From assembly GCF_002251365.1 (NCBI RefSeq), contig NZ_NPJH01000098.1, positions 24,843 through 88,842 on the forward strand: a stretch of 64,000 nucleotides of DNA. The letters are read 5' to 3'. Of this stretch, positions 24,615 to 34,218 are shown one piece after another (position 1 is the first letter of the stretch; every line of letters begins with the position of its first letter). A program made the translations under genes and the position numbers. The notes below the pieces were generated by a model. It worked only from the letters and a program-made list of their open reading frames with translations, was not told where the DNA came from and did not search any database. The DNA comes from Prevotella sp. P3-122 (GTDB lineage Bacteria > Bacteroidota > Bacteroidia > Bacteroidales > Bacteroidaceae).

Positions 24615-24823
24615 TAGAACAATACACGGGAGTTGTGTTGATTAGATAGGGATACTCATCAAATAATATCGAAAACCGATGTTGCCACTCCTGCTAATGG
24701 CGGGCCACACTAAAGGGCGAACAACCCGAGCTGTAAAGCCAGTGGATTACAAAGGCGGAGAGCACTCAAATCTTACAGATTAGGAGTTTTCATCACATCA
24801 TTGGCACGACTCCCACTTTTTTT
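24615..24823 (+). ncRNA. Structured RNA of about 200 nt, free sRNA or ribE leader
   Basis: The expected transcript begins near 24615. GGGAGTTGTG (24628-24637) can pair along its whole length with CACGACTCCC (24805-24814), with one G-U pair. The closing stem is followed directly by a run of seven T. Inside are several local hairpins: TTGAT/ATCAA, ATCG/CGAT, CCTGC/GCGGG, GGG/CCC and AATCT/AGATT. A consensus promoter, closing stem and terminator-like T run mark a compact RNA. It lacks recognisable FMN-riboswitch conserved blocks, so ribE proximity may be incidental. A 6S-like RNA fits the size, but I cannot show the central bubble. Confidence 0.55.
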
Positions 24824-24857
24824 CTCACAACATCACTCATTAAAACCCACCACGACA

Positions 24858-25457
24858 ATGTTTTCCGGAATTGTAGAAGAGATGGCAACCGTTGTTGCCA
24901 TAACAAAGGAACAAGAGAACATAGACCTCACGCTGAGATGCTCATTCGTTGACGAGCTGAAGATTGACCAAAGCGTAGCACACAACGGCGTGTGTCTGAC
25001 CGTGGTCAATATATCCGACGGTTGCTATACCGTAACGGCCATGAAGGAAACGCTCGACCGCTCGAACCTCGGACTACTGAAAGTTGGCGACAGGGTGAAC
25101 GTTGAACGCTCGATGCTAATGAACGGCAGGCTGGACGGACACATAGTACAGGGACACGTTGACCAGACAGCCGTTTGTACGGACATGCAGGATGCTGATG
25201 GCTCAACCTACTTCACCTTCAAATACGACATAGACCGCGAGATGGCACGGCGTGGCTATTTCACTGTTGACAAAGGCTCTGTAACGGTCAATGGCGTATC
25301 GCTGACTGTATGCCGACCAACAGACAACACATTTACCGTAGCTATTATTCCGTATACTAAAGAGGTGACAAACTTCCACGACATCAAGGTTGGAACAGTC
25401 GTAAACATAGAGTTCGACATATTGGGCAAGTATATAGCCAGACTCCAGCAGCTATAA
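24858..25457 (+). CDS. ribE: Riboflavin synthase (alpha subunit type)
   Basis: The 199-residue protein has the internal duplication of riboflavin synthase. The first barrel opens MFSGIVEEMATVV and contains SVAHNGVCLTVVNI; the second has LDGHIVQGHVDQTA and GSVTVNGVSLTVC. It joins two 6,7-dimethyl-8-ribityllumazine molecules to give riboflavin. The start at 24858 is the family's conserved MF[ST]GIVEE; a longer in-frame start at 24801 falls inside the structured RNA. The gene follows that RNA's T run by about 35 nt. Confidence 0.95.
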   Translation: MFSGIVEEMATVVAITKEQENIDLTLRCSFVDELKIDQSVAHNGVCLTVVNISDGCYTVTAMKETLDRSNLGLLKVGDRVNVERSMLMNGRLDGHIVQGHVDQTAVCTDMQDADGSTYFTFKYDIDREMARRGYFTVDKGSVTVNGVSLTVCRPTDNTFTVAIIPYTKEVTNFHDIKVGTVVNIEFDILGKYIARLQQL

Positions 25458-25538
25458 CTTAATTACTGACCTTTTCAAATTAGTTTTAGGAGTCAACCTA
25501 TTCAAAAAAAAAGACATAACGAAAATATACTGAAATGA

Positions 25539-25570
25539 AAATGCCCCTTGCTTCACAGCGAGAGGCATTT
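25539..25570 (+). terminator. Terminator after ribE
   Basis: AAATGCC pairs with GGCATTT; after one mismatch the stem continues (CTTGC with GCGAG, including a G-U pair) around TTCACA. It lies 82 nt after the ribE stop, with TATT downstream. Confidence 0.6.
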
Positions 25571-25754
25571 ATTCTCAATAGGTATTAGTCTTTTTTAAGG
25601 TAAAAAGATTGTATTCAGGATAACGAGTGCAAAGATATACAAAATAACGATATGCTCCAAATATTTTTTTATGTTGCAGAGCAGGTTTTTGGCTGTTATG
25701 GCACACAATTCGAAAAAATATCTACTACAAGGGTGCCATCTACTCATTTTTTCG

Positions 25755-25762
25755 TATCTTTG
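25755..25762 (+). promoter_or_regulatory. -7 promoter element for glnS
   Basis: TATCTTTG lies 19 nt before the ATG at 25782, inside the 5' part of the longest reading frame. It argues against the upstream start at 25671. Confidence 0.6.
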
Positions 25763-25781
25763 CACACATTATTATAATTAT

Positions 25782-27566
25782 ATGAGTTTTATGACAGTCA
25801 CAGAAGAGAACATCACTAATGAGGAAAAGCGCAGCTTAAGCTTCGTAGAGCAAATAGTTGAGCAGGATTTAGCCGAGGGTAAGAACGGAGGACGCATACA
25901 GACCCGCTTTCCGCCCGAGCCAAACGGCTACCTACATATCGGCCATGCCAAAGCCATTGCCATAGACTTCGGTGTAGCACGCAAATACGGCGGAGTTTGC
26001 AACCTACGTATGGACGACACAAATCCTCAGAAGGAAGATACAGAATACGTAGAGGCCATAAAGAAAGATATCGAGTGGCTTGGCTTCAAGTGGAATAACA
26101 TCTACTATGCCAGCGACTACTTCCAGCAACTCTGGGACCTTGCCGTAGAACTTATCAAGGAAGGCAAGGCATACGTTGACGAGCAGACATCCGAGGAGAT
26201 AAGGCAACAGAAAGGTACGCCAACCCAACCAGGCATCGAGTCACCCTATCGCAACAGACCTGTAGAAGAAAGCCTTGCACTGTTCGAGGAGATGAACTCC
26301 GGACGAATGGAACCAGGCAAGATGGTTCTAAGGGCAAAGATAGACATGGCCAATCCGAACATGCACTTCCGCGACCCAATCATGTACAGGGTTCTGAACA
26401 TGCCCCACTGGCGCACAGGCAACAAGTGGAACGCCTACCCGATGTACGACTATACACACGGGCAATGTGACTACTGGGAGGGTGTCACCCACTCTCTCTG
26501 CACTCTGGAGTTTGTCAGCCACCGTCCTCTCTACGACCTGTTTGTAGACTGGGCAAAGCAGGCCGCACACGACGACCAGCCGTTGGACGACAACCGTCCG
26601 AGACAGACTGAGTTCAACAAGCTGAACCTGACTCACATTCTTCTGTCAAAGCGCAACCTGCTTATACTGGTTAAGGAAGGAATAGTAAACGGATGGGACG
26701 ACCCACGCATGCCGACCATATGTGGTTTCCGCCGCCGTGGCTATAGCCCAGAAGGCATTCTCTCTTTCATCGACAAGATTGGCTATACAAAGTTTGACGC
26801 ACTCAACCAAATGTCGCTCTTTGAGTCGGCCGTCCGCGATGATCTGAACAAACGTGCTCTGCGTGTAAGTGCCGTCATCAATCCGGTGAAGCTTGTAATA
26901 ACAAACTTCCCAGAGGGAAAGACTGAGGTATATACAGCTATAAACAATCCAGAGAACGAGGCCGACGGTACACACGAGATAGAGTTCAGCCGCGAGCTGT
27001 GGATAGAGCGCGAGGACTTCATGGAAGACGCTCCGAAGAAGTTCCTCCGTCTTGGTCCGGGCAAGCAGGTGAGACTCAAGAACTCGTATATCATACAGTG
27101 TCCGGAGAACATTGAGGACTGTGTGGTAAAGAACGAAGATGGAGAAATCGTTGAGATACACGCTGAACTTATCCCTGAGACGAAGACCGGAGAGGCCAAC
27201 TGCAACATGAAGATAAAAGGCAAGACCATCCACTGGGTAAGTTGCAACCACTGCCTGGAGGCAGAGGTCCGCAACTACGACCGTCTATGGATGGTAGAGA
27301 ACCCACGCGATGCAGTAGCCGCCTACTCCGAGGAACACGACGGAGTGAGAGGCATAGAGGCCATGCGCCCATTCCTCAACCCCAACAGCCTTGAGATAAA
27401 GAAAGCCTACGTAGAAAAATGGCTGGAGACACGCAAGCCTATGGACTACCTGCAGTTCCAGCGTGTAGGCTACTATAATGTTGACCCAGACTCTACCCCA
27501 TCCCACCTCGTGTTCAACCGCACGGTACAGCTCACAGATACCTGGAAGAAGATGAGCGGGAAATAA
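25782..27566 (+). CDS. glnS: Glutamine--tRNA ligase
   Basis: The 594-residue class I synthetase has the HIGH-type motif in RFPPEPNGYLHIGHAKAIAI, the Rossmann core with NLRMDDTNPQKEDTEY, and the KMSKS-like loop ILLSKRNLLILV. C-terminal beta-barrels bind the anticodon (DRLWMVENPRDAV region). It charges tRNA-Gln directly. I use the ATG at 25782 (MSFMTVTEEN); another in-frame ATG lies at 25791. The 5' extension of the frame contains the promoter box and is not translated. Confidence 0.96.
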   Translation: MSFMTVTEENITNEEKRSLSFVEQIVEQDLAEGKNGGRIQTRFPPEPNGYLHIGHAKAIAIDFGVARKYGGVCNLRMDDTNPQKEDTEYVEAIKKDIEWLGFKWNNIYYASDYFQQLWDLAVELIKEGKAYVDEQTSEEIRQQKGTPTQPGIESPYRNRPVEESLALFEEMNSGRMEPGKMVLRAKIDMANPNMHFRDPIMYRVLNMPHWRTGNKWNAYPMYDYTHGQCDYWEGVTHSLCTLEFVSHRPLYDLFVDWAKQAAHDDQPLDDNRPRQTEFNKLNLTHILLSKRNLLILVKEGIVNGWDDPRMPTICGFRRRGYSPEGILSFIDKIGYTKFDALNQMSLFESAVRDDLNKRALRVSAVINPVKLVITNFPEGKTEVYTAINNPENEADGTHEIEFSRELWIEREDFMEDAPKKFLRLGPGKQVRLKNSYIIQCPENIEDCVVKNEDGEIVEIHAELIPETKTGEANCNMKIKGKTIHWVSCNHCLEAEVRNYDRLWMVENPRDAVAAYSEEHDGVRGIEAMRPFLNPNSLEIKKAYVEKWLETRKPMDYLQFQRVGYYNVDPDSTPSHLVFNRTVQLTDTWKKMSGK

Positions 27567-27610
27567 TCTGGCCACAGTCAGGAACACCTCATACAAAATA
27601 CAAACATTCA

Positions 27611-29032
27611 TTGACGAACGATTTCATAAACAACAGAGAATTGGAAGAGAACATCCGGAAATATGAGGAGGCCAAGAAGAATGGCACCTCCATATTTCTG
27701 GATGCTGACCAACTGGCCGACATTGCTGAACACTATTACACGTCTGGCCGGAAGGACGATGCCATGCAGGCCATAGAATATGCCATAAGCATGTTCCCAG
27801 GCTCTGTGCTGCCGTTATGCTTCCTGGCACGGGAGGCTCTTTCGGAAAACGACATTGCAAAGGCAGAGAAGCTGGGCATGCTGATTGACGACAAACAGCA
27901 CATTGAGTACATCTTCCTTCAGGCAGAGATAATGCTCGCCAAAGACATGTGCCAACAGGCAGACAACTGGATGGAGCAATGTTATGAGGACACAGAAGAG
28001 GCCGAGCGTGACGGTGTGGCCATAGACACGGCATTCTTGTTCTTCGACTACGAGCTGTATGACTATTGCGAGAAGTGGCTCAGCAAATGCTCCGACAAGT
28101 CTACAGTGAACTACCGCACACTTCAGACAAAACTTGCATGGATTAAAGGCAACCATGCCGAATGCCAGCAATTGCTTAACACACTCATTGACGAAAACCC
28201 TTTCTGCAGCGAGTACTGGAACAACCTTGCTTCCTCGCAGTTTCTCAACAACGAATTAACAAAGAGCATAGAAAGTTGCGAATACTCACTCGCCATAGAG
28301 CCTGACAACAGCGACGCCTTGCTGCTAAAAGCCAACTGCCTGTGCGCCCTGACCAACTTTGAGGAAGCCGCCCACTATTATAAGCGTTATGCCGAACAGA
28401 ATCCGAGCTCAGAGATCGGCGAGCTGTTCTTTGGCATTTGTCTCTCAAACCTCGGCAAATACGAGGATGCCCTACACCATTTCAGCAAGGCTCTCGATAT
28501 CTGCCCTATGAACTCCCCCAACCTCTCTCAGCTTTACAAGGAATATGCCTATGCGCTCGCATGCCTGCAGAGACTGGACGAGGCTCTCGCCCTGTTGGAC
28601 ATCTGCACGTCACTACCCGATGCGGACACCAGCGGTCTCCTTGCCTTCCGAGGTACATGCTACCTCATCAACGACAAGATCGATGATGCAGACTCATGCT
28701 TCACGAAAGCTTTAAGCACAGCCACAGAAGAGCAAATTCCACAGATACGCATAGAAATAGCCACAGCCATACTCGACAACAGCTCACCCGAGTGGGCATA
28801 CGAAATCCTGCATGAGGCATACAACAAGGAGACAAGCAACAGCCTGACTTACGGATGGGGATACTATGCCCTTGCGTGCCACGAGACAGGCCATTGGGAA
28901 GAGTTTCTGTATGCCTTGGAGAAAGCATGCGCCATAAACCCAACAGAAGCCCAACAGGCACTGGGGGAGATTTTCCCTCCGGGTCTTCCCGTAGAGGACT
29001 ATGTATCATATTTAAAAAATCATCCTAAATGA
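27611..29032 (+). CDS. Tetratricopeptide-repeat protein
   Basis: The 473-residue protein begins at a TTG (27611) with MTNDFINNRELEENIRKYEE. It is nearly all alpha-helical with TPR-like units through most of its length, for example ADIAEHYYTSGRKDDAMQAI, NLASSQFLNNELTKSIESCE and LSNLGKYEDALHHFSKALDI. No signal peptide or catalytic domain is visible, so it is likely a cytosolic scaffold for protein-protein contacts. Bacteroidales have similar proteins of unknown role in the same form. It follows glnS by 44 nt, and its stop overlaps the DedA start (ATGA). Confidence 0.85.
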   Translation: MTNDFINNRELEENIRKYEEAKKNGTSIFLDADQLADIAEHYYTSGRKDDAMQAIEYAISMFPGSVLPLCFLAREALSENDIAKAEKLGMLIDDKQHIEYIFLQAEIMLAKDMCQQADNWMEQCYEDTEEAERDGVAIDTAFLFFDYELYDYCEKWLSKCSDKSTVNYRTLQTKLAWIKGNHAECQQLLNTLIDENPFCSEYWNNLASSQFLNNELTKSIESCEYSLAIEPDNSDALLLKANCLCALTNFEEAAHYYKRYAEQNPSSEIGELFFGICLSNLGKYEDALHHFSKALDICPMNSPNLSQLYKEYAYALACLQRLDEALALLDICTSLPDADTSGLLAFRGTCYLINDKIDDADSCFTKALSTATEEQIPQIRIEIATAILDNSSPEWAYEILHEAYNKETSNSLTYGWGYYALACHETGHWEEFLYALEKACAINPTEAQQALGEIFPPGLPVEDYVSYLKNHPK

Positions 29033-29649
29033 ACATTATCACATCCTTATTAAGCAATCTCAACTACGGCACGGTGTTTTTCCTTATGCTCCTTGAGAGC
29101 ACGGTAATACCAGTACCGTCAGAGCTTGTCGTGTCACCTGCCGCATATCATGCCGCGGCAGGCAACCTCGATATCGCGCTTGTAATACTGTTCGCCACTC
29201 TTGGTGCTGACGCAGGAGCAACCATCAACTATCTCGCCGGCTACTATCTCGGCCGTCCCATAATATACCGTTTCGCCAACAGCAAGTGGGGAAAGATGTG
29301 CCTGCTCAACCAGCAGAAAGTGGAGAAAAGCGAGAAATACTTCTATGACCACGGCATGGTGGCCACCATCACTGGACGTCTTCTTCCAGGCATACGCCAC
29401 CTCATATCCATACCTGCCGGTCTTGCAAGGATGAAGTTCTGGCAGTTCCTGCTCTACACAACCATCGGCGCAGGTGTCTGGAACTGCATACTTGCCGCAT
29501 TGGGCTGGTATCTGCATTCTGTCGTTCCAGAGGAACAGCTCAACGACAAGATTATGGAGTATGGGGAATACATCAAGTACGGAATAATCGGTATTGTAGC
29601 TGTTGCCGCACTGTGGTTTGGAGCAAAGTGGTATCTGAAGAGGAAGTAG
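29029..29649 (+). CDS. DedA-family membrane protein
   Basis: The 206-residue protein has the DedA (SNARE-associated) domain. It contains LLESTVIPVPSELVVSPAAY with its re-entrant Pro and acidic residue, then GADAGATINYLAGYYLGR and the arginine motif ATITGRLLPGIRHLISIPAGLARMKFWQF. About four membrane segments end in GIVAVAALWFGAKWYL. DedA proteins act as undecaprenyl-phosphate or phospholipid transporters. The start overlaps the TPR gene stop, implying coupled translation. No strong terminator follows. Confidence 0.93.
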   Translation: MNIITSLLSNLNYGTVFFLMLLESTVIPVPSELVVSPAAYHAAAGNLDIALVILFATLGADAGATINYLAGYYLGRPIIYRFANSKWGKMCLLNQQKVEKSEKYFYDHGMVATITGRLLPGIRHLISIPAGLARMKFWQFLLYTTIGAGVWNCILAALGWYLHSVVPEEQLNDKIMEYGEYIKYGIIGIVAVAALWFGAKWYLKRK

Positions 29650-29709
29650 AGGGACCTCTACAAGCCTACTTTGGGGTGATTAAGAAATCACTATCTTTGG
29701 ATACTTAGA

Positions 29710-29880
29710 TAGGGTGTACAGTTTGATGTGCAAAAATTGAACATCCTAATTCTGAAGTTCATGTCGGTAATTGTCGCGCTGTAAGCGCGTGCTGGACACA
29801 GTATTTTCTGCGAGCAAGTAGTCTGAGTAAATCAGGAACAACATAGGTTTCATTTTGGGTACGACAAACTGGACACCCTA
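29710..29880. mobile_element. MITE-like element with imperfect 22-bp terminal inverted repeats
   Basis: The left end (29710-29731) and the complement of the right end (29880-29859) share GGGTGT(A/C)CAGTTTG and match at 18 of 22 positions by eye. The element is about 170 bp, has no ORF and contains an internal CGCGCT/AGCGCG hairpin. If the ends are taken at GGG/CCC, a TA dinucleotide flanks both sides, as left by Tc1/mariner-IS630-type transposases. The right end stops 4 bp from the beta-galactosidase stop codon. No transposase of this type is seen in the window. Confidence 0.5.
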
Positions 29881-29884
29881 ATAT

Positions 29885-32800
29885 TTAGAAGAATGTCATC
29901 TCTGCTCCACTTGCAAAGTCCTGCCCATCCTGGCTGCTTAGGGCCGTGAAACGGACGAAGCGAGCCTTGCATGGCTTGTCGAATAGCACTTTCTTAACCT
30001 TCCGGCTGTTGTCGAACTCTCCTTGCGCAACAATGTCGTCCCAAGTCTGTCCGTCGTTGCTTACCTCTATCTTGTATGCCTTGATGTTTCCGTTGGCACT
30101 ACCATCCTGCCGCGGCATGTACGAGAAGCCCTTTAGAAGCCTCTGCTCGCCACAGTCGAAATCTATCCAATGAGGATATTTCGGCACCGTAATGCTGTAC
30201 ATAGTATGCCATATCGTTGACGGGTCACCATCGAGGAGGTTCCTGGCAACAGCTCCGTCGGGGCCTTCCTCGCTACTCACATAGACAATCTCAACAGGCA
30301 CGCTTTCGATGCGCTGGAAAGTGACGATTGTCTTTACCCGAGAGTCTCCCTTATACCATGCGCTGACGGTTCCTCCATTACGCATAGGCACAACAGCCTT
30401 TGAGTCCGAGCATACCTGTACCTTTCCAGTTTTTCGCATTCCTGGTTCCTGTATCTGATAGCAGATGGTTGAGGGGTCCATGACCATTGTGTCGCCCTGA
30501 ATTGTGACATTACCTGCGCGGTCTCTTGAAATGCTAACAGGACATGGCACATAGGAAACAATCTGGGAACGTGATGTGAGCTCGGCTCCACGATGAACGG
30601 GACGGATGATGAATTTCACTTGATGAAGCGCTCCCTTTACCCTGTCATCGGCAAGAGGGCCTCCCTGACCACAACTGTTTCCTCCAAGTCCCGTAACCTG
30701 GCAGTCTATATGCAGATATGTTCCGTCGCTCTGCGGCAACTCATGAGGATGCGCAGCAAGTGTAAGCTGCAAAGCACTCCATGGCAATGCCGAAGCCGAC
30801 ATACTGCAGCTTGCGTTATTGGCAACAATCTGCAGTCCTGTTCCCTGTCCATTCGTCAATGCGCACCAGCGGACATCCTCACGGTTGCCCATACTCTGCG
30901 GCTTGGGGAAGTTCACGAACTGCTCTTCCACCTTGCTTGTATAGAGTCCGATGAAAGAGCCTGTCTTGCGGTCGGCATAGTTGTTGAGCGGTCCACGTCC
31001 GTAATAAGCATAGTTGTCGAACTCTTTAGGCAGTTTCATCACATATCCCAGCCTCGGAAGGACAACAGACGGGTCGCTACTGATGACGCTGCTTGCCACA
31101 CATATGTTTCCGTCGGCATATACGGTATATCTCTGTGTAGTCAGGAAGTGGAAATCATCTTCCTCCATCTTGTCGCCAGCAACTATTTCCTCAAACGGCT
31201 CACCTGCCTTTCCCGGGCGATGGATTGCGCTTCCCTTGGCTGGAGCCTGACTGCGCACGGAATATATAATGCTCACGCTACCATCCGGGTTGTTGACAAC
31301 AACAGGCCTTGCCACAGCATAATGACGCAAGTCGTAGAGTCCATTCTGGAACCACTGGCTCCATGCCCAGTTGTCGTTGTCTACAGGAGCACGGAAGGCA
31401 TCTATCCTCGGTCCACATCCTGGCTCTATGACATTCTCGCCAGCATATACAAGCTTGCTGATACTTCCGTCGGCATTGTTGAAGCTCAGGCTGAAGGCAT
31501 CGCCTGTGATGGTAATGGCATCAGGGCCGTTGTCTACAACAAGCGGAGAATGTCCCTTGCAGGTAGGTTGAGTCATATCATACTCTCCAGGCGTACATTC
31601 CAGCTGTTCGCTCATCTGCACATATCCCTTCCTTGCCCAAGGCATATCCTTGCCAAGACTCAGCTCAACGTTGAGGAAATACTCACCATCACATGGCAAG
31701 TCCATGATATTGAAAGGCAGACGGTACTGTTTCGAGGAGCGAGGTCCATGAATGCTGCGGTCGGTGATAAACTCCCCGCTACTCTCCTCACGACCATCCT
31801 TTACAAGTATCCATCTAACGAGATAGTCACGTAGCGAGGTGAAATAGTTTTTGTTGAATATCCTAACGGCATTATGCTCGAAGTCGGACTCAATGCCCAC
31901 GTTCTGATACACTTTCTTCACCTCGAAATATTGTGGTTTTGGAGTAAGGTCAGGCAGCATTATTCCGTTCATGCAGAACATTCCGTCGTTGGGCCAGTCA
32001 CCGTGGTCACCTCCGTAGCCCATATACTTTAGTCCTGACGGTGTATAGGTGTCCATGGCCTGGTCAACCCAATCCCAGATGGCAGCCCCGCAGAAGTAGT
32101 TGCTGCTCTCCATAGCCTTCCAGTAGTCGGCAAGGTTGCCAAGAGAGTTGCCCATGGAATGTGCATATTCCGAAATATGATAAGGATACTTGACGTTGCT
32201 CTTGCCCTTTGCCACCTGCTGAACCCACGCAACACTCGGATACTGGTTGGAGCCCATGTCCACAATGTCGTTGTTGCGCTCATACTGTACGGGGCGGCTG
32301 GTATCGAAAGCCTTGATAGCCTTGTAAGCCTCAACGAAATTGTTTCCCGGACCAGCCTCGTTGCCCAAGCTCCATATCACTATTGAGGGGGCGTTTACGT
32401 GCGCACGTACCATTTCCATATTGCGGGCCACATGGGCATCACGCCACTCTACGGGATGTGACAGAGAAGCCTCTCCATAATAGTATTCATGACTCTCTAT
32501 GTTAGCCTCGTCCTCAAGGTAGAGTCCGTACTTGTCGGCAAGATAGTAGAAATATGGGTGGTTGGGATAATGGCTGAGCCTGACATGATTGATGTTGGCT
32601 CTCTTCATGAGCATGACCTCCTCGGTCATCTGCTGTCTTGTGATGGCATGACCAGTCGTAGGATTAGTCTCATGTCTGTTTACTCCCTTCAGCTTCACGG
32701 GCTTGCCGTTGACGAGGAAATAGCGTCCCGCATTTCCGAACTCGTCCTCCTGTGCCGTCATCTCCTTAATCTCAACCGTGCGCACGCCGAAATAAGTACT

Positions 32801-33949
32801 CGTACAGTCGAGTATGCGTCCACGTTTGTCGAGCAGCTTGGCTACGAGTACATAGCGATGAGGTTCCTCGGCACTCCAAGCCTTTGGATGAGGAACATCT
32901 AAAGCTGTTCTGACAACACCCTCCCTGGCATCTCCGCATGATGCTACTCCACTTGCCACACGGCCCGTCACATCGTCGCTATACAGAGCTATTTCATAGA
33001 CATCGTAGCTGAGTGTTGCCCCACGAAGAGCCTTTTCATTTTTAGAGACAATCTCTGTACGAATGTCTATACATGCAGCCTCGTCATTTAGGGAGGTAGT
33101 CCTGACAGCCATGTCGCTGATGCGGTTCTCAGGCACACTGGTCAGATAGACACTACGGATTATGCCTGGCAGACGGAACATGTCCTGAGCCTCAAGAAAA
33201 GAGCCGTCGCTACTTCTGTAGACTTCCAGCGAAACAGAGTTCGTCTTATCATAAAACACATATCGAGTTATGTCGAAAGATGCTGTGTTGCGGCTGTTCT
33301 TACTGAAGCCTACGTAGTGACCGTTGACCCAGAGGTAGAAGAAACTGTCCACACCATCGAAGTTGATTAGTAGCCTCCGGCCTTTCCACTCCTTCGGCAC
33401 AGTGAACGACCGCCGGTAGCTTCCAACCTCGTTAGGGTACTTCCATGTTGTATAGAGAGTGTCAGCAGGCACACGCATGACGCCCTTGCGCCAGTCGTCT
33501 ACGGCCACCTGATGATAGAATATCACGGGTTGGTTGACATATATGGGCACACCATACTTCATGGTACCATCGGTATTTAGCCCTTGCATGTTCCAGCATC
33601 CGGGAACGGCAATATCATCCCAGCCACTCACGTCATAATCTGCCGAGGCAAACCCTACAGGACGCTTCTCGGGCGATGGTACCCAACGGAACTTCCATGT
33701 ACCATCGAGAGACAGCACGTATGACGATGCATCTGGCAATACAGACTGCGCCGATGAGACATCAGCAAAATGAAACATGTATGCATGCGGCTGCTCCTTG
33801 TTGAGAGCCAACTGCTCAGGCGACTGCCACTCGTTGCCCGAAGGCGACTGCTCTGAAACATATCGGAAACCTCCCAACACATCGCTTTGAGCCACAACAG
33901 GAACATAGGTGAAAAGCAACAATAATGATAAATAGGCTTTAGTATACAT
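29885..33949 (-). CDS. Secreted GH2 beta-galactosidase with C-terminal F5/8C carbohydrate-binding domain
   Basis: The 1354-residue product has a Sec signal peptide (MYTKAYLSLLLLFTYVPVVAQ). The LacZ-type layout follows: sugar-binding domain, immunoglobulin-like domain, TIM barrel, and beta-sandwich domain 5. In the barrel, IVIWSLGNEAGPGNNF holds the acid/base Glu and YHISEYAHSMGNSLG the nucleophile Glu; RHETNPTTGHAI is also conserved. The last ~130 residues (NLLDGDPSTIWHTMYS through KARFVRFTALSS) form an F5/8 type C (CBM32-like) module. It probably removes beta-galactosyl residues from plant or host glycans in the periplasm or at the surface. No susCD pair or regulator is adjacent. Confidence 0.94.
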   Translation of the reverse strand: MYTKAYLSLLLLFTYVPVVAQSDVLGGFRYVSEQSPSGNEWQSPEQLALNKEQPHAYMFHFADVSSAQSVLPDASSYVLSLDGTWKFRWVPSPEKRPVGFASADYDVSGWDDIAVPGCWNMQGLNTDGTMKYGVPIYVNQPVIFYHQVAVDDWRKGVMRVPADTLYTTWKYPNEVGSYRRSFTVPKEWKGRRLLINFDGVDSFFYLWVNGHYVGFSKNSRNTASFDITRYVFYDKTNSVSLEVYRSSDGSFLEAQDMFRLPGIIRSVYLTSVPENRISDMAVRTTSLNDEAACIDIRTEIVSKNEKALRGATLSYDVYEIALYSDDVTGRVASGVASCGDAREGVVRTALDVPHPKAWSAEEPHRYVLVAKLLDKRGRILDCTSTYFGVRTVEIKEMTAQEDEFGNAGRYFLVNGKPVKLKGVNRHETNPTTGHAITRQQMTEEVMLMKRANINHVRLSHYPNHPYFYYLADKYGLYLEDEANIESHEYYYGEASLSHPVEWRDAHVARNMEMVRAHVNAPSIVIWSLGNEAGPGNNFVEAYKAIKAFDTSRPVQYERNNDIVDMGSNQYPSVAWVQQVAKGKSNVKYPYHISEYAHSMGNSLGNLADYWKAMESSNYFCGAAIWDWVDQAMDTYTPSGLKYMGYGGDHGDWPNDGMFCMNGIMLPDLTPKPQYFEVKKVYQNVGIESDFEHNAVRIFNKNYFTSLRDYLVRWILVKDGREESSGEFITDRSIHGPRSSKQYRLPFNIMDLPCDGEYFLNVELSLGKDMPWARKGYVQMSEQLECTPGEYDMTQPTCKGHSPLVVDNGPDAITITGDAFSLSFNNADGSISKLVYAGENVIEPGCGPRIDAFRAPVDNDNWAWSQWFQNGLYDLRHYAVARPVVVNNPDGSVSIIYSVRSQAPAKGSAIHRPGKAGEPFEEIVAGDKMEEDDFHFLTTQRYTVYADGNICVASSVISSDPSVVLPRLGYVMKLPKEFDNYAYYGRGPLNNYADRKTGSFIGLYTSKVEEQFVNFPKPQSMGNREDVRWCALTNGQGTGLQIVANNASCSMSASALPWSALQLTLAAHPHELPQSDGTYLHIDCQVTGLGGNSCGQGGPLADDRVKGALHQVKFIIRPVHRGAELTSRSQIVSYVPCPVSISRDRAGNVTIQGDTMVMDPSTICYQIQEPGMRKTGKVQVCSDSKAVVPMRNGGTVSAWYKGDSRVKTIVTFQRIESVPVEIVYVSSEEGPDGAVARNLLDGDPSTIWHTMYSITVPKYPHWIDFDCGEQRLLKGFSYMPRQDGSANGNIKAYKIEVSNDGQTWDDIVAQGEFDNSRKVKKVLFDKPCKARFVRFTALSSQDGQDFASGAEMTFF

Positions 33950-34161
33950 ATGGCTACTGTTTTTATAGCATTTCTCTCTTATTATGATAGGTTAGCAGCA
34001 TAGTACAGACTTGGGAAGTATGAGCCCCACAATGCAAGCCGTGAAGTCTATAGATATGCCAGCCTCAATGTCTTTGGCAAATTTACTAAAAAAAGCAACA
34101 TTCGCAAACCTTTGCGCAATAATTTTTAGATAAATAAATGCCAACGTATGAAGATTTTTAT

Positions 34162-34169
34162 TATCTTTG
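34162..34169 (+). promoter_or_regulatory. -7 promoter element for uxaB
   Basis: TATCTTTG lies 49 nt before the ATG at 34219 and downstream of the ATG that opens the longest frame (34138), which is therefore not the start. Confidence 0.6.
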
Positions 34170-34218
34170 CATCAATCTTAAACAAGAAACACCGAAAACT
34201 AAAACAAATACATCAAAA

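Noticed and set aside
24615..24823. FMN riboswitch upstream of ribE
   Set aside because: The conserved RFN blocks cannot be found, and a promoter plus closing stem suggests a separate RNA.
24615..24823. Firm 6S RNA assignment
   Set aside because: Length and closed ends fit, but a long rod with a central bubble could not be drawn convincingly by eye.
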